From contig LGYU01000001.1 in assembly GCA_001302245.1 (NCBI GenBank), positions 62,001 through 126,000 of the forward strand: a DNA stretch of 64,000 nucleotides, given 5' to 3'. This DNA is from Chitinophagaceae bacterium PMP191F (lineage in GTDB: Bacteria; Bacteroidota; Bacteroidia; Chitinophagales; Chitinophagaceae). Position numbers and translations under genes: made by a program. Shown piece by piece: positions 1 to 8,759 of the stretch (positions are counted from its first letter, which is position 1; each line of letters opens with the position of its first letter). The notes beneath the pieces were generated by a model. The model saw only the letters and a list, made by a program, of their open reading frames with translations, was not told the origin of the DNA and searched no databases.

Positions 1-406
1 TAGTGCCTGCAACCAGCAAGGTATCCCGTACAGATTGCACACTGAATGTGATTTCGTAAGCTACAGCTGTATCTTTTTTGTTGATCTCAATATCATAAAA
101 ATGATGCTGGTCCAGCGTAAGATAAAAAGTGGCAGCACTGTACTGTTTGTTGAACGTATTCTTACCGTTCCCTAGCGATACCTGTTGTAACGGAATGGAA
201 TCGTAAAGCCACCAGGCACTGTCACGGTAGTAAACTTCCGCAGGATTGTAGGCTACAAATAGTTTCAATTGATTTTTGATGGAATCCGGCGTGTTTACCA
301 GTGAAATAGTATCTGCCTTGCCATTACCTGCCGGGCGTTTGGCAAGAAAATACATAATGCCACCCGCCAGGATGGTACAGAGCAGGATGATCCACGTAGT
401 TCGCAT
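1..406 (-). CDS. Membrane-anchored hypothetical protein (3' end outside window)
   Basis: I do not recognise the family. The reading frame is open from an ATG at 406 to the window edge, giving 135 visible residues without a stop. Residues 4-20 form a hydrophobic segment (WIILLCTILAGGIMYFL) preceded by a positive N-terminus, so this is a single membrane anchor or uncleaved signal. The rest is soluble and rich in aromatic residues and beta-prone stretches (for example FVAYNPAEVYYRDSAWWLYD), consistent with an envelope-facing domain. It is divergent from the Nif3-like gene at 615. The function is unknown and the C-terminus is not in the window. Confidence 0.6.
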   Translation of the reverse strand, partial: MRTTWIILLCTILAGGIMYFLAKRPAGNGKADTISLVNTPDSIKNQLKLFVAYNPAEVYYRDSAWWLYDSIPLQQVSLGNGKNTFNKQYSAATFYLTLDQHHFYDIEINKKDTAVAYEITFSVQSVRDTLLVAGT

Positions 407-614
407 AGACTGTTTTTTCGATTGGCAATCAGGTTGGTAGAAAAAGATACTGAATCTATTGCAATTTGCATGCCTTGACAGCAGTAAAGTTTTAACAATC
501 AGGTGTACATACCGGGTGTTTTTTGATTGTTAAGTTTCTTACCTGTTGAAATAAAAGGCGCTGGATACAACGGTATTGATTCCCGTATCTTTGATCGTCT
601 CATTTCTTTTATAC

Positions 615-1712
615 ATGAAAATTGCAGATATCATAGCGCAACTGGAGCGCATAGCGCCCCCGTCTTTACAGGAATCTTACGACAATGCGGGTTTGCTTAC
701 CGGCGATGCTTCCTGGCCCTGCACAGGTATTGTTTGTTCACTGGATGCAACAGCAGAAGTGGTACAGGAAGCTATTGACAAAGGGTGCAACCTGGTGGTA
801 GCGCATCATCCTGTTATTTTCGGTGGTCTGAAAAAGATCAATGGAAAAAATTATGTGGAAAAGACCATTATCAGCGCCATTAAACATGATATTGCTATTT
901 ATGCTATCCATACTAATCTTGATAATGTTATTACCGGCGTAAATGCTTTTATGGCCGACAGGTTGGGACTGATCAACAGAAAAGTGCTGGCACCCAAATA
1001 CGCTACTTTGCGCAAGCTGTTCACCTTTGTGCCGGTGGCACAGGCCGAACAGGTGCGTACGGCTATCTTTAGTGCTGGGGCAGGTCATATAGGGCATTAC
1101 AGCGAATGCAGTTTTGCCACGGAAGGCACGGGCTCTTTTAAAGGAGATGATACTACCAATCCCTTCGTCGGTACACCCGGAACAAGGCATTATGAGAACG
1201 AACTGAAAATTGAAGCAGTATTTCCGGCTTACCTGCAACAGGGTATTGTACAAGCAATGATAGCAGCCCACCCGTACGAGGAAGTGGCCTATGACGTGGT
1301 TGAATTGGCCAATCCGCAACCAGGCATAGGGTCAGGACTGGTGGCCGAACTGCCGGAACCCCTGGAAGAAACAGTTTTTTTAACGTTACTGAAACAACAG
1401 TTTGAGCTTGTCTGCATACGGCATACTCCATTGCGCGGCAGGCCGGTTAAAAAGATAGCGCTCTGCGGAGGTGCTGGTAGTTTTTTGATTTCCAAAGCTT
1501 TAGGAGCCGGGGCTGACTTTTTTGTGACGGGCGATATGAAATACCACGAATTTTTTGATGCCAATGGCCGGCTGGTGATTGCCGACATTGGTCATTATGA
1601 AAGCGAGCAATTTACCATAGACTTACTGGTAGCTGTTTTGCGGGAAAAATTTACTACCTTTGCCGTCCTCAAAACAGAAGTAAATACCAACCCGGTCCGT
1701 TACTTTTTGTAG
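615..1712 (+). CDS. Nif3-like dinuclear metal center hexameric protein (DUF34)
   Basis: The 365-residue product matches the Nif3/YbgI (DUF34) family, which forms hexameric toroids with a two-metal site; its cellular reaction is still debated. It has the N-terminal half with the VVAHHPVIFGG metal-binding motif, a central insert typical of the longer form (about residues 125-235), and the C-terminal half with GGAGS and HYESEQ motifs. The ATG at 615 begins the conserved MKIADIIAQLE start; an in-frame start at 576 would add only a hydrophobic, non-conserved leader. A TATCTTTG box lies at 586-593, which also argues for the shorter start. The next gene, a zinc-ribbon protein, is a frequent neighbour of this family. 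Confidence 0.9.
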   Translation: MKIADIIAQLERIAPPSLQESYDNAGLLTGDASWPCTGIVCSLDATAEVVQEAIDKGCNLVVAHHPVIFGGLKKINGKNYVEKTIISAIKHDIAIYAIHTNLDNVITGVNAFMADRLGLINRKVLAPKYATLRKLFTFVPVAQAEQVRTAIFSAGAGHIGHYSECSFATEGTGSFKGDDTTNPFVGTPGTRHYENELKIEAVFPAYLQQGIVQAMIAAHPYEEVAYDVVELANPQPGIGSGLVAELPEPLEETVFLTLLKQQFELVCIRHTPLRGRPVKKIALCGGAGSFLISKALGAGADFFVTGDMKYHEFFDANGRLVIADIGHYESEQFTIDLLVAVLREKFTTFAVLKTEVNTNPVRYFL

Positions 1713-1780
1713 TGAGCCGTTCCGAAGACCGGTATGCTACAGGCACCGGAAACAACAAATTCAGAAACAAGAAATTCTAT

Positions 1781-2536
1781 ATGGCCAACGTAAAAGACTA
1801 TTCTGTTGAGGAAAAATTATCCTCACTGGTTTCCCTCCAGAAGATTGAATCTAAAATTGATGAGATACAGATCCTGAAAGGAGAGTTGCCCATGGAAGTG
1901 AGCGACCTGGAAGATGAGATACAGGGTTTAACATCACGTCAGACCCGCATTGAAGAAGAGATCAACGGTATCCAGGAGTTTATCAACCAGAAGAAGAATC
2001 TCATTAAAGATGCGGAGGCGCTGATTAAGAAATACGAAAAGCAGAGTGAGAATGTAAAGAACAGCCGCGAGTTTGAAGCTATCAATAAAGAAATTGAAAT
2101 GCAACAGCTCGAAATTAAACTGGCTGAAAAACACATCCGCGATGCCAATGAAGAAATTGCTGAGAAAGTAGTGGTACTGGATAAGGCAAAGAAAAATATC
2201 GGCGCTAAAGAAGGTGTGTTAAACACTAAAAAAGGTGAACTGGAAAAGATCATTGCTTCTACCGAGAAAGAAGAAAAACACTTCAGCAAACTGGCTGATG
2301 ATGCCCGCGAAAAAGTAGAAGAGCGTTTGCTGAGCTCATACGACCGTATCCGCAAAAATTACCGCAACGGTTTATCTGTTGTACCGGTTGAGCGTGATGC
2401 CTGCGGTGGTTGCTTCAACGCTATTCCTCCGCAACGCCAGAGCGAGATCCGCCAGCGTAAAAAGATCATTGTTTGCGAAAACTGTGGTCGCATCCTGGTT
2501 GACCGTGACCTGTTCGATTCTGTAGAAGTGAAGTAA
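1781..2536 (+). CDS. C4-type zinc-ribbon coiled-coil protein (CdsZ-like)
   Basis: The product has 251 residues. A long charged coiled coil fills about residues 10-185 (heptad-like runs of E, K, L and I), followed by a zinc ribbon near the C-terminus with paired cysteines, CGGC and CENC, spaced by about 21 residues. This is the architecture of the DUF164/CdsZ family found beside Nif3-like genes in many bacteria, proposed to bind nucleic acid or act on the ribosome. I chose the ATG at 1781 (MANVKDYSVEEKL); a GTG at 1712 overlapping the upstream stop would add a non-conserved basic leader. It lies 68 nt after the Nif3-like gene and is followed by a terminator, so the two probably form one operon. 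Confidence 0.88.
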   Translation: MANVKDYSVEEKLSSLVSLQKIESKIDEIQILKGELPMEVSDLEDEIQGLTSRQTRIEEEINGIQEFINQKKNLIKDAEALIKKYEKQSENVKNSREFEAINKEIEMQQLEIKLAEKHIRDANEEIAEKVVVLDKAKKNIGAKEGVLNTKKGELEKIIASTEKEEKHFSKLADDAREKVEERLLSSYDRIRKNYRNGLSVVPVERDACGGCFNAIPPQRQSEIRQRKKIIVCENCGRILVDRDLFDSVEVK

Positions 2537-2561
2537 ACAAAATTTAAACAGATTTCAATAT

Positions 2562-2591
2562 AAAGGTGTTCCTTTCGGAATACCTTTTTTT
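2562..2591 (+). terminator. Intrinsic terminator after the zinc-ribbon gene
   Basis: An 11-bp stem (2562-2572 with 2577-2587, one G-U wobble) closes a TTTC loop and runs into a seven-T tract. It sits 25 nt past the stop codon at 2536. Confidence 0.85.
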
Positions 2592-2760
2592 ATGCCTAAT
2601 GCTGAATAATGTTCAATAAACAATATTCGGTGCTCAATTTTCAATGGCTCAACCCAAAACATCAAACCCTCAACCCAAAACCGTTTCGGGGATGAGGATA
2701 ATATGATTAGCGGAATATCTCCGAATTGGCTAATTTGCCCCCACTGTTTTTTAATATTAT

Positions 2761-4437
2761 ATGCTGAAGCATCTGCACATACAGAATTACGCCATTATCG
2801 ATGAAATAGATATTGATTTCTCTGCCCATCTCAACTGCATTACGGGTGAAACCGGTGCAGGTAAATCTATCCTGATGGGAGCATTGTCGCTAATACTGGG
2901 CGATCGTGCCGATACGGCTGCCTTGCTGAACCGTGAACGCAAATGCGTGGTGGAAGGAACTTTTGCTGCCGCCGGCAGAAAAGATATCAAAACTTTTTTC
3001 CGCAATAATGATCTTGATGCGGAAGAAGAACTGGTGATCCGCCGCGAGATCAGCGCCAACGGAAAATCGCGTGCGTTTGTAAATGACACGCCTGTAAACC
3101 TGGAACAGCTACGTCAACTGAGTTCTATGCTGGTAGACCTGCACCGTCAGTTCGATACTTTATCGCTGGGTGAAAGCGATTTTCAGCGTGAAGTGCTGGA
3201 TGCGCTGGCAGGTCATGCTTCATTATTGCAGCAATACCAGGCTACCTATGTACAATGGCAACAGGCCAATCGTCAGCTGGATGCGTTGCTGGATCAGAAA
3301 GGACGTTTTACCAAAGAATACGATTATAATAAATTCCTGTTCGATGAGCTGGAGGAAGCTGCACTGAAAGAACATGAACTGGAAGAGGCTGATGCCGAAA
3401 TGAAACTGTTGAGTAATTCGGAAGGTATAAAAACAGCTTTGCGGCGTGTGTCGTATGAACTGAGTGAAGGAGAACAACCGGTAGTACAACAATTAAAATC
3501 ATTGCTGAACCTCTTGCAGTCATTTTCCGGTTATCATGCAGCATTGCCTGTATTATTACAACGTTTGCAGTCTGTACAGGTTGAGTTGCAGGATGTGGCG
3601 GATGAAGTAGAGCGCATCAATGATCATGTTCATTATGACCCGCAACGTATTGAGGCTTTGAATGAGCGGATAGCGATCGGGTATAAGCTGCTGAAAAAGC
3701 ATGGTATGCAAACTACTGCTGAATTGTTGCAATTGAAAAATAATCTTGAAACACAGCTACAGGCAGTATTGAATATTGATGAAGCCGTTGCACAACAGGA
3801 AAAAGACGTACAACAATTGTGGAAACAGGCTTATGAGGCCGCAGTGAAGTTATCTGCCAACCGTCGTAAGCAGGTAAAACCATTGCAGGATAAAGTAAAC
3901 CAGTTGCTGGGACAGGTAGGTATGCCCAATGCACGTTTGCAGGTATCTATTACAACACCTGAAGAAGGAAAAGAAGCTGTTATACATCTTCAGTCGCACG
4001 GTATTGATGCTATTGAGTTTTTATTTGATGCCAATAAGAGCAATCGTTTTGAATCGATCCGGAAAGTGGCATCTGGTGGTGAATTGAGCAGGTTGATGTT
4101 GTGTATTAAATCGCTGGTAGCGCAATCGCTGGATCTGCCTACACTGATCTTTGATGAAATTGATACCGGTATTTCCGGCGAGGCGGCTAAACAGGTGGGT
4201 ATTATTATGAAGGCGCTTGCCCGTCAGCGGCAGGTACTGACCATTACACACCAGCCACAGATTGCCGGTAAAGCCGATGCACATTTCTTTGTATATAAGG
4301 AAATAAAAGGCGATGCGATCAAAACAAATATCCGTTTGCTGACAAACGATGAACGGATCACTGCTATTGCCAAAATGCTGGGTGGTGAAAAGCCAACGGC
4401 TGCAGCTATAGAAAATGCACGTGAAATGATGAATTAG
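2761..4437 (+). CDS. recN: DNA repair protein RecN
   Basis: RecN is an SMC-like ATPase that acts in recombinational repair of double-strand breaks. The 558-residue length and layout fit the family: Walker A GETGAGKS at residues 29-36, a central coiled-coil region with many E, Q and L residues (about 150-380), then the ABC signature SGGELSRLML and Walker B TLIFDEIDTGISG, followed by the H-loop TITHQPQIAG. The ATG at 2761 begins the typical RecN N-terminus (MLKHLHIQNYAIIDEIDIDF). It is followed 21 nt later by a small membrane-protein gene that may be co-transcribed. Nothing is unusual in the coding sequence. Confidence 0.96.
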   Translation: MLKHLHIQNYAIIDEIDIDFSAHLNCITGETGAGKSILMGALSLILGDRADTAALLNRERKCVVEGTFAAAGRKDIKTFFRNNDLDAEEELVIRREISANGKSRAFVNDTPVNLEQLRQLSSMLVDLHRQFDTLSLGESDFQREVLDALAGHASLLQQYQATYVQWQQANRQLDALLDQKGRFTKEYDYNKFLFDELEEAALKEHELEEADAEMKLLSNSEGIKTALRRVSYELSEGEQPVVQQLKSLLNLLQSFSGYHAALPVLLQRLQSVQVELQDVADEVERINDHVHYDPQRIEALNERIAIGYKLLKKHGMQTTAELLQLKNNLETQLQAVLNIDEAVAQQEKDVQQLWKQAYEAAVKLSANRRKQVKPLQDKVNQLLGQVGMPNARLQVSITTPEEGKEAVIHLQSHGIDAIEFLFDANKSNRFESIRKVASGGELSRLMLCIKSLVAQSLDLPTLIFDEIDTGISGEAAKQVGIIMKALARQRQVLTITHQPQIAGKADAHFFVYKEIKGDAIKTNIRLLTNDERITAIAKMLGGEKPTAAAIENAREMMN

Positions 4438-4458
4438 CATTTCCGGGCCTGCATAATT

Positions 4459-4674
4459 ATGATACCTTTTTTAAAACTGATGTTGTTTGTGGCGCTGGCA
4501 GGGTGTATTGCCATTGCCTTTTATGTAGTATACCGTTTTTTTAATGAAAAGATCAAAGGAAGTAGTACGCTGCTCATACTGCTGCTGCATACTTTGTTAC
4601 TGATACTGTGTGATGCAGGCATACTGCTGCTGGGAATATGGGGCCTGCTGAAAATCTATGAACAGCTTTCATGA
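4459..4674 (+). CDS. Small two-helix membrane protein
   Basis: This 71-residue protein has two strongly hydrophobic segments at about residues 5-26 and 38-66, separated by a short basic loop (FFNEKIKGSS). I do not recognise a family. It lies 21 nt after recN on the same strand and 61 nt before fabI, so it is probably co-transcribed with recN. No catalytic motif is visible; the function is unknown. The clean start, the stop and the tight operon spacing support it as a real gene. Confidence 0.6.
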   Translation: MIPFLKLMLFVALAGCIAIAFYVVYRFFNEKIKGSSTLLILLLHTLLLILCDAGILLLGIWGLLKIYEQLS

Positions 4675-4735
4675 TGTTTAATAGGCAATAATTCCTATTT
4701 TTACGCCCTAACTAATAAATATATATCATCCGCTT

Positions 4736-5548
4736 ATGTCATACAACCTGCTGAAAGGAAAGAAGGGAATTATATTCGGAGCACTTGATGAAAAATCCAT
4801 CGCCTGGAGAACCGCTCTGCGCTGTCATGAAGAAGGCGCACAACTGGTACTTACCAATGCTCCTGTAGCATTGCGCATGGGAGAGATCAACAAGCTGGCT
4901 GAAGCTGTAAATGCCCCGGTAATTCCTGCCGATGTAACCAGCATGGACGATCTGAAGAACCTGTTTGATGGTGCTGTAAAACACTTTGGTGGTAAAATTG
5001 ATTTTGTGCTGCATTCTGTGGGCATGAGTATCAATGTGCGTAAGGGTAAACACTATACTGACCTTGATTACGGATTTACCCAGAAATCACTGGATATTTC
5101 AGCGATCAGTCTGCACAGGGTATTGCGCACTGCGTGGGATATGGATGCTATCAGCGATTGGGGAAGCGTAGTGGCGCTGACTTATATTGCTGCGCAACGT
5201 GTATTTCCTGATTATAATGAAATGGCCGATGCCAAAGCGCTGCTGGAAAGTATCAGCCGCAGTTTTGGTTATCATTTCGGTGTTCGTAATAAAGTAAGAA
5301 TTAACACCGTATCGCAATCACCTACTAAAACAACTGCAGGTAGCGGTGTAAAAGGTTTTGATGGTTTCATTAGCTATGCTGAAAAAATGAGTCCGCTGGG
5401 CAATGCTTCGGCCGACCAGTGTGCGGATTACCTGGTAACCCTGTTCAGTGATCTTACGCGTATGGTTACCATGCAGAACCTGTTCCACGACGGAGGATTC
5501 TCTTTCACCGGCGTTACACCGGCTGTAATTGAACAAATGGAGAAGTAA
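4736..5548 (+). CDS. fabI: Enoyl-[acyl-carrier-protein] reductase FabI
   Basis: FabI reduces trans-2-enoyl-ACP with NAD(P)H in the last step of each fatty-acid elongation cycle. The 270-residue protein is an atypical short-chain dehydrogenase with the FabI signature: a nucleotide-binding N-terminus (KGIIFGALDEKSIAW), HSVGMS, and the catalytic set Y150, Y160 and K167 in the pattern TYIAAQR...DYNEMADAKA, where the second Tyr and the Lys are seven apart as in E. coli FabI. The C-terminal part has the substrate loop and FHDGGFSFTGV. It is followed by two hairpins and faces the DUF2795 gene convergently. Confidence 0.96.
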   Translation: MSYNLLKGKKGIIFGALDEKSIAWRTALRCHEEGAQLVLTNAPVALRMGEINKLAEAVNAPVIPADVTSMDDLKNLFDGAVKHFGGKIDFVLHSVGMSINVRKGKHYTDLDYGFTQKSLDISAISLHRVLRTAWDMDAISDWGSVVALTYIAAQRVFPDYNEMADAKALLESISRSFGYHFGVRNKVRINTVSQSPTKTTAGSGVKGFDGFISYAEKMSPLGNASADQCADYLVTLFSDLTRMVTMQNLFHDGGFSFTGVTPAVIEQMEK

Positions 5549-5560
5549 TCTTACAAAAAA

Positions 5561-5599
5561 TAAAGCCGGTGGTTGATGGCAACACCAATCACCCGGCTT
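5561..5599 (+). terminator. GC-rich hairpin after fabI
   Basis: An imperfect hairpin pairs AAGCCGGTGGTTG with CAATCACCCGGCTT about 12 nt after the fabI stop. No strong T tract follows, so termination may rely on it together with the next hairpin. Confidence 0.5.
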
Positions 5600-5619
5600 C
5601 CGGAAAATATAAAAAATAA

Positions 5620-5656
5620 AAAACCGCCTGTATGATATCGTACAGGCGGTTTTGTA
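5620..5656. terminator. Bidirectional terminator between fabI and the DUF2795 gene
   Basis: A perfect 13-bp stem (5620-5632 with 5641-5653) has an 8-nt loop, A residues before it and T residues after it, so it can terminate both convergent transcripts. Confidence 0.9.
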
Positions 5657-5674
5657 TTTTCTGGTCAGCAGACC

Positions 5675-5896
5675 TTAATACTCATCTTCATTGAAAAAGA
5701 AATCATCCTGGCTGGGATAGTCAGGCCAGATATCCTCTATGCCCTCATAGATCTCGCCCTCATCTTCCAGTTCCTGGAGGTTCTCAACTACCTCAATAGG
5801 AGCCCCGCTTCTGATGGCATAGTCTATCAGTTCATCTTTGGTCGCCGGCCAGGGTGCATCTTCCAGGTAAGATGCTAATTCGAGTGTCCAGAACAT
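5675..5896 (-). CDS. DUF2795 domain protein, small and acidic
   Basis: This 73-residue protein belongs to the DUF2795 group that is highly conserved in Bacteroidota; its function is unknown. The sequence is strongly acidic, with an N-terminal helical part (FWTLELASYLEDAPWPATKD), a central ELEDEGE stretch and a phenylalanine/glutamate tail ending FFFNEDEY. It has no signal or membrane segment, so it should be cytoplasmic. It has a clear Bacteroidota-type promoter (5919-5949) and shares a bidirectional terminator with fabI. It is monocistronic. Confidence 0.88.
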   Translation of the reverse strand: MFWTLELASYLEDAPWPATKDELIDYAIRSGAPIEVVENLQELEDEGEIYEGIEDIWPDYPSQDDFFFNEDEY

Positions 5897-5918
5897 GTTT
5901 AAGCCGTTTAAATTTCCG

Positions 5919-5949
5919 CAAAAGTAAATTTCTAAACGAAATAACCAAA
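5919..5949 (-). promoter_or_regulatory. Bacteroidota-type promoter for the DUF2795 gene
   Basis: On the minus strand a TTTG box (5946-5949) is separated by 19 nt from TACTTTTG (5919-5926). This fits the TTTG / TAnnTTTG consensus, and the box ends 23 nt before the start codon. Confidence 0.8.
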
Positions 5950-6064
5950 TCTATCTTTCAACGTTTGTATCAAGATTTCCTTAAAAATGCTAACTGATGC
6001 AAACTGTTCAACGGAAGCCAATGGTTTGTAGTATCTTGACGCTTTGTTTTATAACACTGTATAC

Positions 6065-6715
6065 ATGTTAACAGCAACCAATATTCAGAAGTACTATGGG
6101 CATTTGTGGGTGCTGAAAGGCGTAGAGCTTACAATCCGGCAGGGGGAAATTGCCAGCATTGTAGGACCTTCCGGTTCTGGGAAAAGTACTTTACTGCATA
6201 TACTGGGTACCCTTGATCATCCCGATGAGGGCCAGGTGAGTATTAATGGCCAGCAGATCAATTTTCTGAATGATAAACAGGTAGCGGCCTTCCGCAACCG
6301 CCATATCGGTTTTGTATTCCAGTTTCACCATCTGTTGCCGGAATTTACCGCTCTTGAAAATGTTTGCATTCCCGGCTGGATGGCAGGACGTAAAAAAAAG
6401 GAAGTGGCTGAACAGGCTTTATCGTTATTGCAAACGCTGGGACTGGGCGAAAGGGCCGAAAATAAACCGGGTGCTTTATCAGGCGGTGAACAGCAACGTG
6501 TGGCAGTGGCCCGCTCGCTGATCAACAATCCTGATATCATATTTGCAGATGAACCTACCGGCAATCTGGATTCTGCCAATGCCCGGGAACTGCACCAGTT
6601 GTTTTTTGATCTGCGTAAACAATTCAATCAAACTTTCCTGATTGTAACCCACAACGAAGAACTTGCCCAAATGAGTGACAGGATCCTGCACATGAAGGAC
6701 GGGAAGATCGTTTAA
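6065..6715 (+). CDS. lolD: ABC transporter ATP-binding protein, LolD type
   Basis: LolD powers the LolCDE complex that releases lipoproteins from the inner membrane for transfer to the outer membrane. The 216-residue ATPase has Walker [11 protein letters not shown]-loop [16 protein letters not shown], signature LSGGEQQR, Walker [14 protein letters not shown] and H-loop IVTHNEE. The FHHLLPEF segment is typical of LolD. I chose the ATG at 6065 ([12 protein letters not shown]); the frame is open from 6044 but the extra seven residues are not conserved. The permease partners are not adjacent, as is common for Bacteroidota. It faces the adenosyltransferase gene convergently. Confidence 0.85.
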   Translation: MLTATNIQKYYGHLWVLKGVELTIRQGEIASIVGPSGSGKSTLLHILGTLDHPDEGQVSINGQQINFLNDKQVAAFRNRHIGFVFQFHHLLPEFTALENVCIPGWMAGRKKKEVAEQALSLLQTLGLGERAENKPGALSGGEQQRVAVARSLINNPDIIFADEPTGNLDSANARELHQLFFDLRKQFNQTFLIVTHNEELAQMSDRILHMKDGKIV

Positions 6716-6747
6716 ATACACGACGTCTGAGGTCTGGTGTAGAAAGC

Positions 6748-6797
6748 CTGGTTATGCCTTCGGCATCATGCGAAAATGGCAATAAAATCATAACCAG
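6748..6797. repeat. Inverted repeat in the convergent spacer after lolD
   Basis: CTGGTTATG (6748-6756) pairs with CATAACCAG (6789-6797). Inside it lies a short ATGCC/GGCAT hairpin, and a second overlapping pair (AAATGGCA/TGCCATTT) is present. It may act as a weak bidirectional terminator. Just after it, 6820-6845 carries the words TTCGCACATTTT and TCTGCACATCC, which recur at 15.9 kb. Confidence 0.55.
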
Positions 6798-6851
6798 CAG
6801 GCGAAAAATGCCATTTCGTTCGCACATTTTCAAATCTGCACATCCCACAAA

Positions 6852-7412
6852 TTAAACTCTTGGTTTCCATGGAATTTCGGTTGCATGTAGCTGATATCCT
6901 GCAAAACGGGCTAGTACAAACAGGTAATCGCTCAGCCGGTTGATATATTTAAGCACAATTGCCTCCACTTCTTCGCTTTCAGCCTGTAAGCGTACACAAC
7001 AGCGTTCTGCACGGCGACAGATACAGCGTGCCACGTGCAGGTGCGATACTGCCGGATGTCCGCCCGGAAGAATGAAGCTTTTCATGGGGGGTATCACCTC
7101 GTTCATACGGTCAATTTCATTTTCCAGCAGGGTAATATCTGTTTCTTTCAGGTCGGGAATACGCAGTTTGGGTTCTTTTTCAGGATCACAGGCCAGCGAC
7201 GAACCAATGGTGAACAGGCGATCCTGCGTCTCCAGCAAAGCAGCTCTGCTGGCTTCGTCTGTGAGCATATCGCGGCAAAGGCCAATATAGGAGTTCAATT
7301 CATCGACAGTGCCATAGGCTTCAATACGCAGATGGGCTTTGGATACTTTGGTACCCCCAATGAGGGAAGTGGTTCCCTTGTCGCCGGTTTTGGTGTATAT
7401 TTTGAATGCCAT
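6852..7412 (-). CDS. Cob(I)yrinic acid a,c-diamide adenosyltransferase, PduO type
   Basis: The enzyme transfers the adenosyl group of ATP to cob(I)alamin or related corrinoids to make the B12 coenzyme. The 186-residue protein has the PduO-type N-terminus with the ATP-binding loop YTKTGDKGTTSLIGG, the EAYGTVDELNSYIG segment, and the C-terminal RxxxRRAER-type helix (VARCICRRAERCCVRL), followed by YINRLSDYLFVLAR. The length is normal. No other B12 genes are in the window, which suggests salvage, but that cannot be judged from one locus. Confidence 0.94.
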   Translation of the reverse strand: MAFKIYTKTGDKGTTSLIGGTKVSKAHLRIEAYGTVDELNSYIGLCRDMLTDEASRAALLETQDRLFTIGSSLACDPEKEPKLRIPDLKETDITLLENEIDRMNEVIPPMKSFILPGGHPAVSHLHVARCICRRAERCCVRLQAESEEVEAIVLKYINRLSDYLFVLARFAGYQLHATEIPWKPRV

Positions 7413-7549
7413 TAGACGTTATAGGTTATAAGTTTTATGTAATAGGTTATAGACTGAGGCAATAAAATACTTGCCAGGGCTGAAACCAGTATAGTAAACC
7501 AGTAATAACAGCCACAAACCTACAACTTAAAACCTATCACTTATAACTG
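7413..7549. repeat. Low-complexity imperfect inverted repeat
   Basis: The left arm (about 7418-7453) is built from GTTATAGG, TTATAAG and AATAGGTTATAG words. The right arm (about 7517-7549) is their approximate reverse complement (ACCTACAAC, AAAACCTATCAC, TTATAAC). The two arms flank about 65 unremarkable bases. See the finding on word-like spacers. Confidence 0.6.
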
Positions 7550-8254
7550 CTAAGCGTGCACCAGTTTCTCTGCGTTCAGCTTATCGCTTTCGATAAGGCC
7601 GTCGCGCAGGCGAACGATCCTTTTGGCGTGGTTGGCAATATCTTCTTCATGGGTTACCAGTACTACGGTGTTACCCGCAGCCTGTATTTGTCCGAAGATG
7701 TCCATGATCTCAATTGAGGTTTTGGTATCGAGGTTACCAGTCGGTTCATCGGCCAGTATCAGTGAGGGGTTATTGACCAGTGCCCGTGCAATGGCTACGC
7801 GCTGACATTGCCCGCCTGAAAGCTCATTGGGTTTATGATGACTTCTTGTTTCAAGGCCTACTTTCTGAATTACATCCATAGCCATTTCGGTACGAAGTTT
7901 TTTGGAAATACCGGCGTACACCAGTGGCAGGGCTACATTTTCAAGGGCTGTAAGTCGTGGTAACAGGTTGAACTGCTGAAACACGAACCCTATCTCTTTG
8001 CCACGCACTTCGGCCAGCGCATCATCGGGCATTTTACTTACATCATGGCCATTCAGTACATATTTTCCGGCGGAGGGAGAGTCCAGGCAACCGAGTATAT
8101 TCATGAGCGTGCTTTTACCGGAACCGGAAGGTCCCATCAGGGCAACATATTCATTTTTGAGAATATCCAGGTCAATACCTTTCAGTACGCTCAGTTCCTG
8201 TTTGCCCATGAAGTAGCTTTTACGAATCCCTTCCAGATGAATAATTGGTTGCAT
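7550..8254 (-). CDS. ABC transporter ATP-binding protein, MacB type
   Basis: This 234-residue ATPase has Walker [11 protein letters not shown]-loop [21 protein letters not shown], signature [15 protein letters not shown], Walker [14 protein letters not shown] and H-loop LVTHEEDIA. The [16 protein letters not shown] segment is characteristic of the MacB group, which works with FtsX-like permeases in export or envelope processes. No permease is adjacent. It lies 35 nt after gatC on the same strand and is probably co-transcribed with it; the gatC neighbourhood gives no clear clue to the substrate. Confidence 0.85.
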   Translation of the reverse strand: MQPIIHLEGIRKSYFMGKQELSVLKGIDLDILKNEYVALMGPSGSGKSTLMNILGCLDSPSAGKYVLNGHDVSKMPDDALAEVRGKEIGFVFQQFNLLPRLTALENVALPLVYAGISKKLRTEMAMDVIQKVGLETRSHHKPNELSGGQCQRVAIARALVNNPSLILADEPTGNLDTKTSIEIMDIFGQIQAAGNTVVLVTHEEDIANHAKRIVRLRDGLIESDKLNAEKLVHA

Positions 8255-8289
8255 AGAAAAAATTTAGAATCTCCGTTGCCGGCTATTGG

Positions 8290-8580
8290 CTATTTTTTGA
8301 TCACTTTTGGTACTTTAAAAAACACTCCGTCTGATTCGGGAGCGTTTTTCAATCCTTCTTCCCTGCTTACAGAACCCTGCACCACATCTTCCCGTAAAAT
8401 ATTTACATTTTCCGTCATGTGCAACACCGGTTCCACCCCATCAGTGTTGAGTTCATTCAGTTTGTCGACAAGATGGATCATTCGTTGCAGATCTTTCTTA
8501 ATTATTTCTTTTCCGGCGGCATCGAACTGCAAACGGGCCAGGTTGGCAAGATTATCGACCAGTGCGTCATTTACTTCCAT
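8290..8580 (-). CDS. gatC: Asp-tRNA(Asn)/Glu-tRNA(Gln) amidotransferase subunit C
   Basis: GatC stabilises the GatAB amidotransferase that converts mischarged Glu-tRNA(Gln) or Asp-tRNA(Asn). The 96-residue protein shows the family pattern: LANLARLQFD near the N-terminus, a MIHLVDKLNELNTDGVEPVLHM core, and the C-terminal segment ending in GVFFKVPKVIKK. A TATTTTTG box lies just upstream (8586-8593 on the minus strand) but I see no clear TTTG box at the right distance. gatA and gatB are not in the window. Confidence 0.92.
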   Translation of the reverse strand: MEVNDALVDNLANLARLQFDAAGKEIIKKDLQRMIHLVDKLNELNTDGVEPVLHMTENVNILREDVVQGSVSREEGLKNAPESDGVFFKVPKVIKK

Positions 8581-8644
8581 AATAACAAAAATAGCTGAAA
8601 TGGGCAGATATAGATGGTTTTTGTGTGAAAAGGAACGCTAATAC

Positions 8645-8745
8645 GGAGGTTTCGTGTTTTGAGTGTAAGGTTCCGGGTTAAAACGTAAGAGACTGTCTTC
8701 AACCCGAAACGCAAAACCCCGAATCCGAAACCCTAAACTCTTCTT
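8645..8745. repeat. Low-complexity imperfect inverted repeat upstream of trpS
   Basis: The left arm contains GTTTTGAGTGTAAGG and CCGGGTT; the right arm contains AACCCGAAACGCAAAAC and further AACCC/GAAACC words. The arms are imperfect reverse complements. The spacer lies between the divergent gatC and trpS genes, so unlike the others it is not at a 3' end. Confidence 0.6.
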
Positions 8746-8759
8746 ATCTTCGCCCCCTT

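Noticed and set aside
295-498. Minus-strand 67-residue frame at the left edge
   Set aside because: The neighbouring frame that runs to the window edge from 406 has a membrane anchor and normal composition; this one is a shadow.
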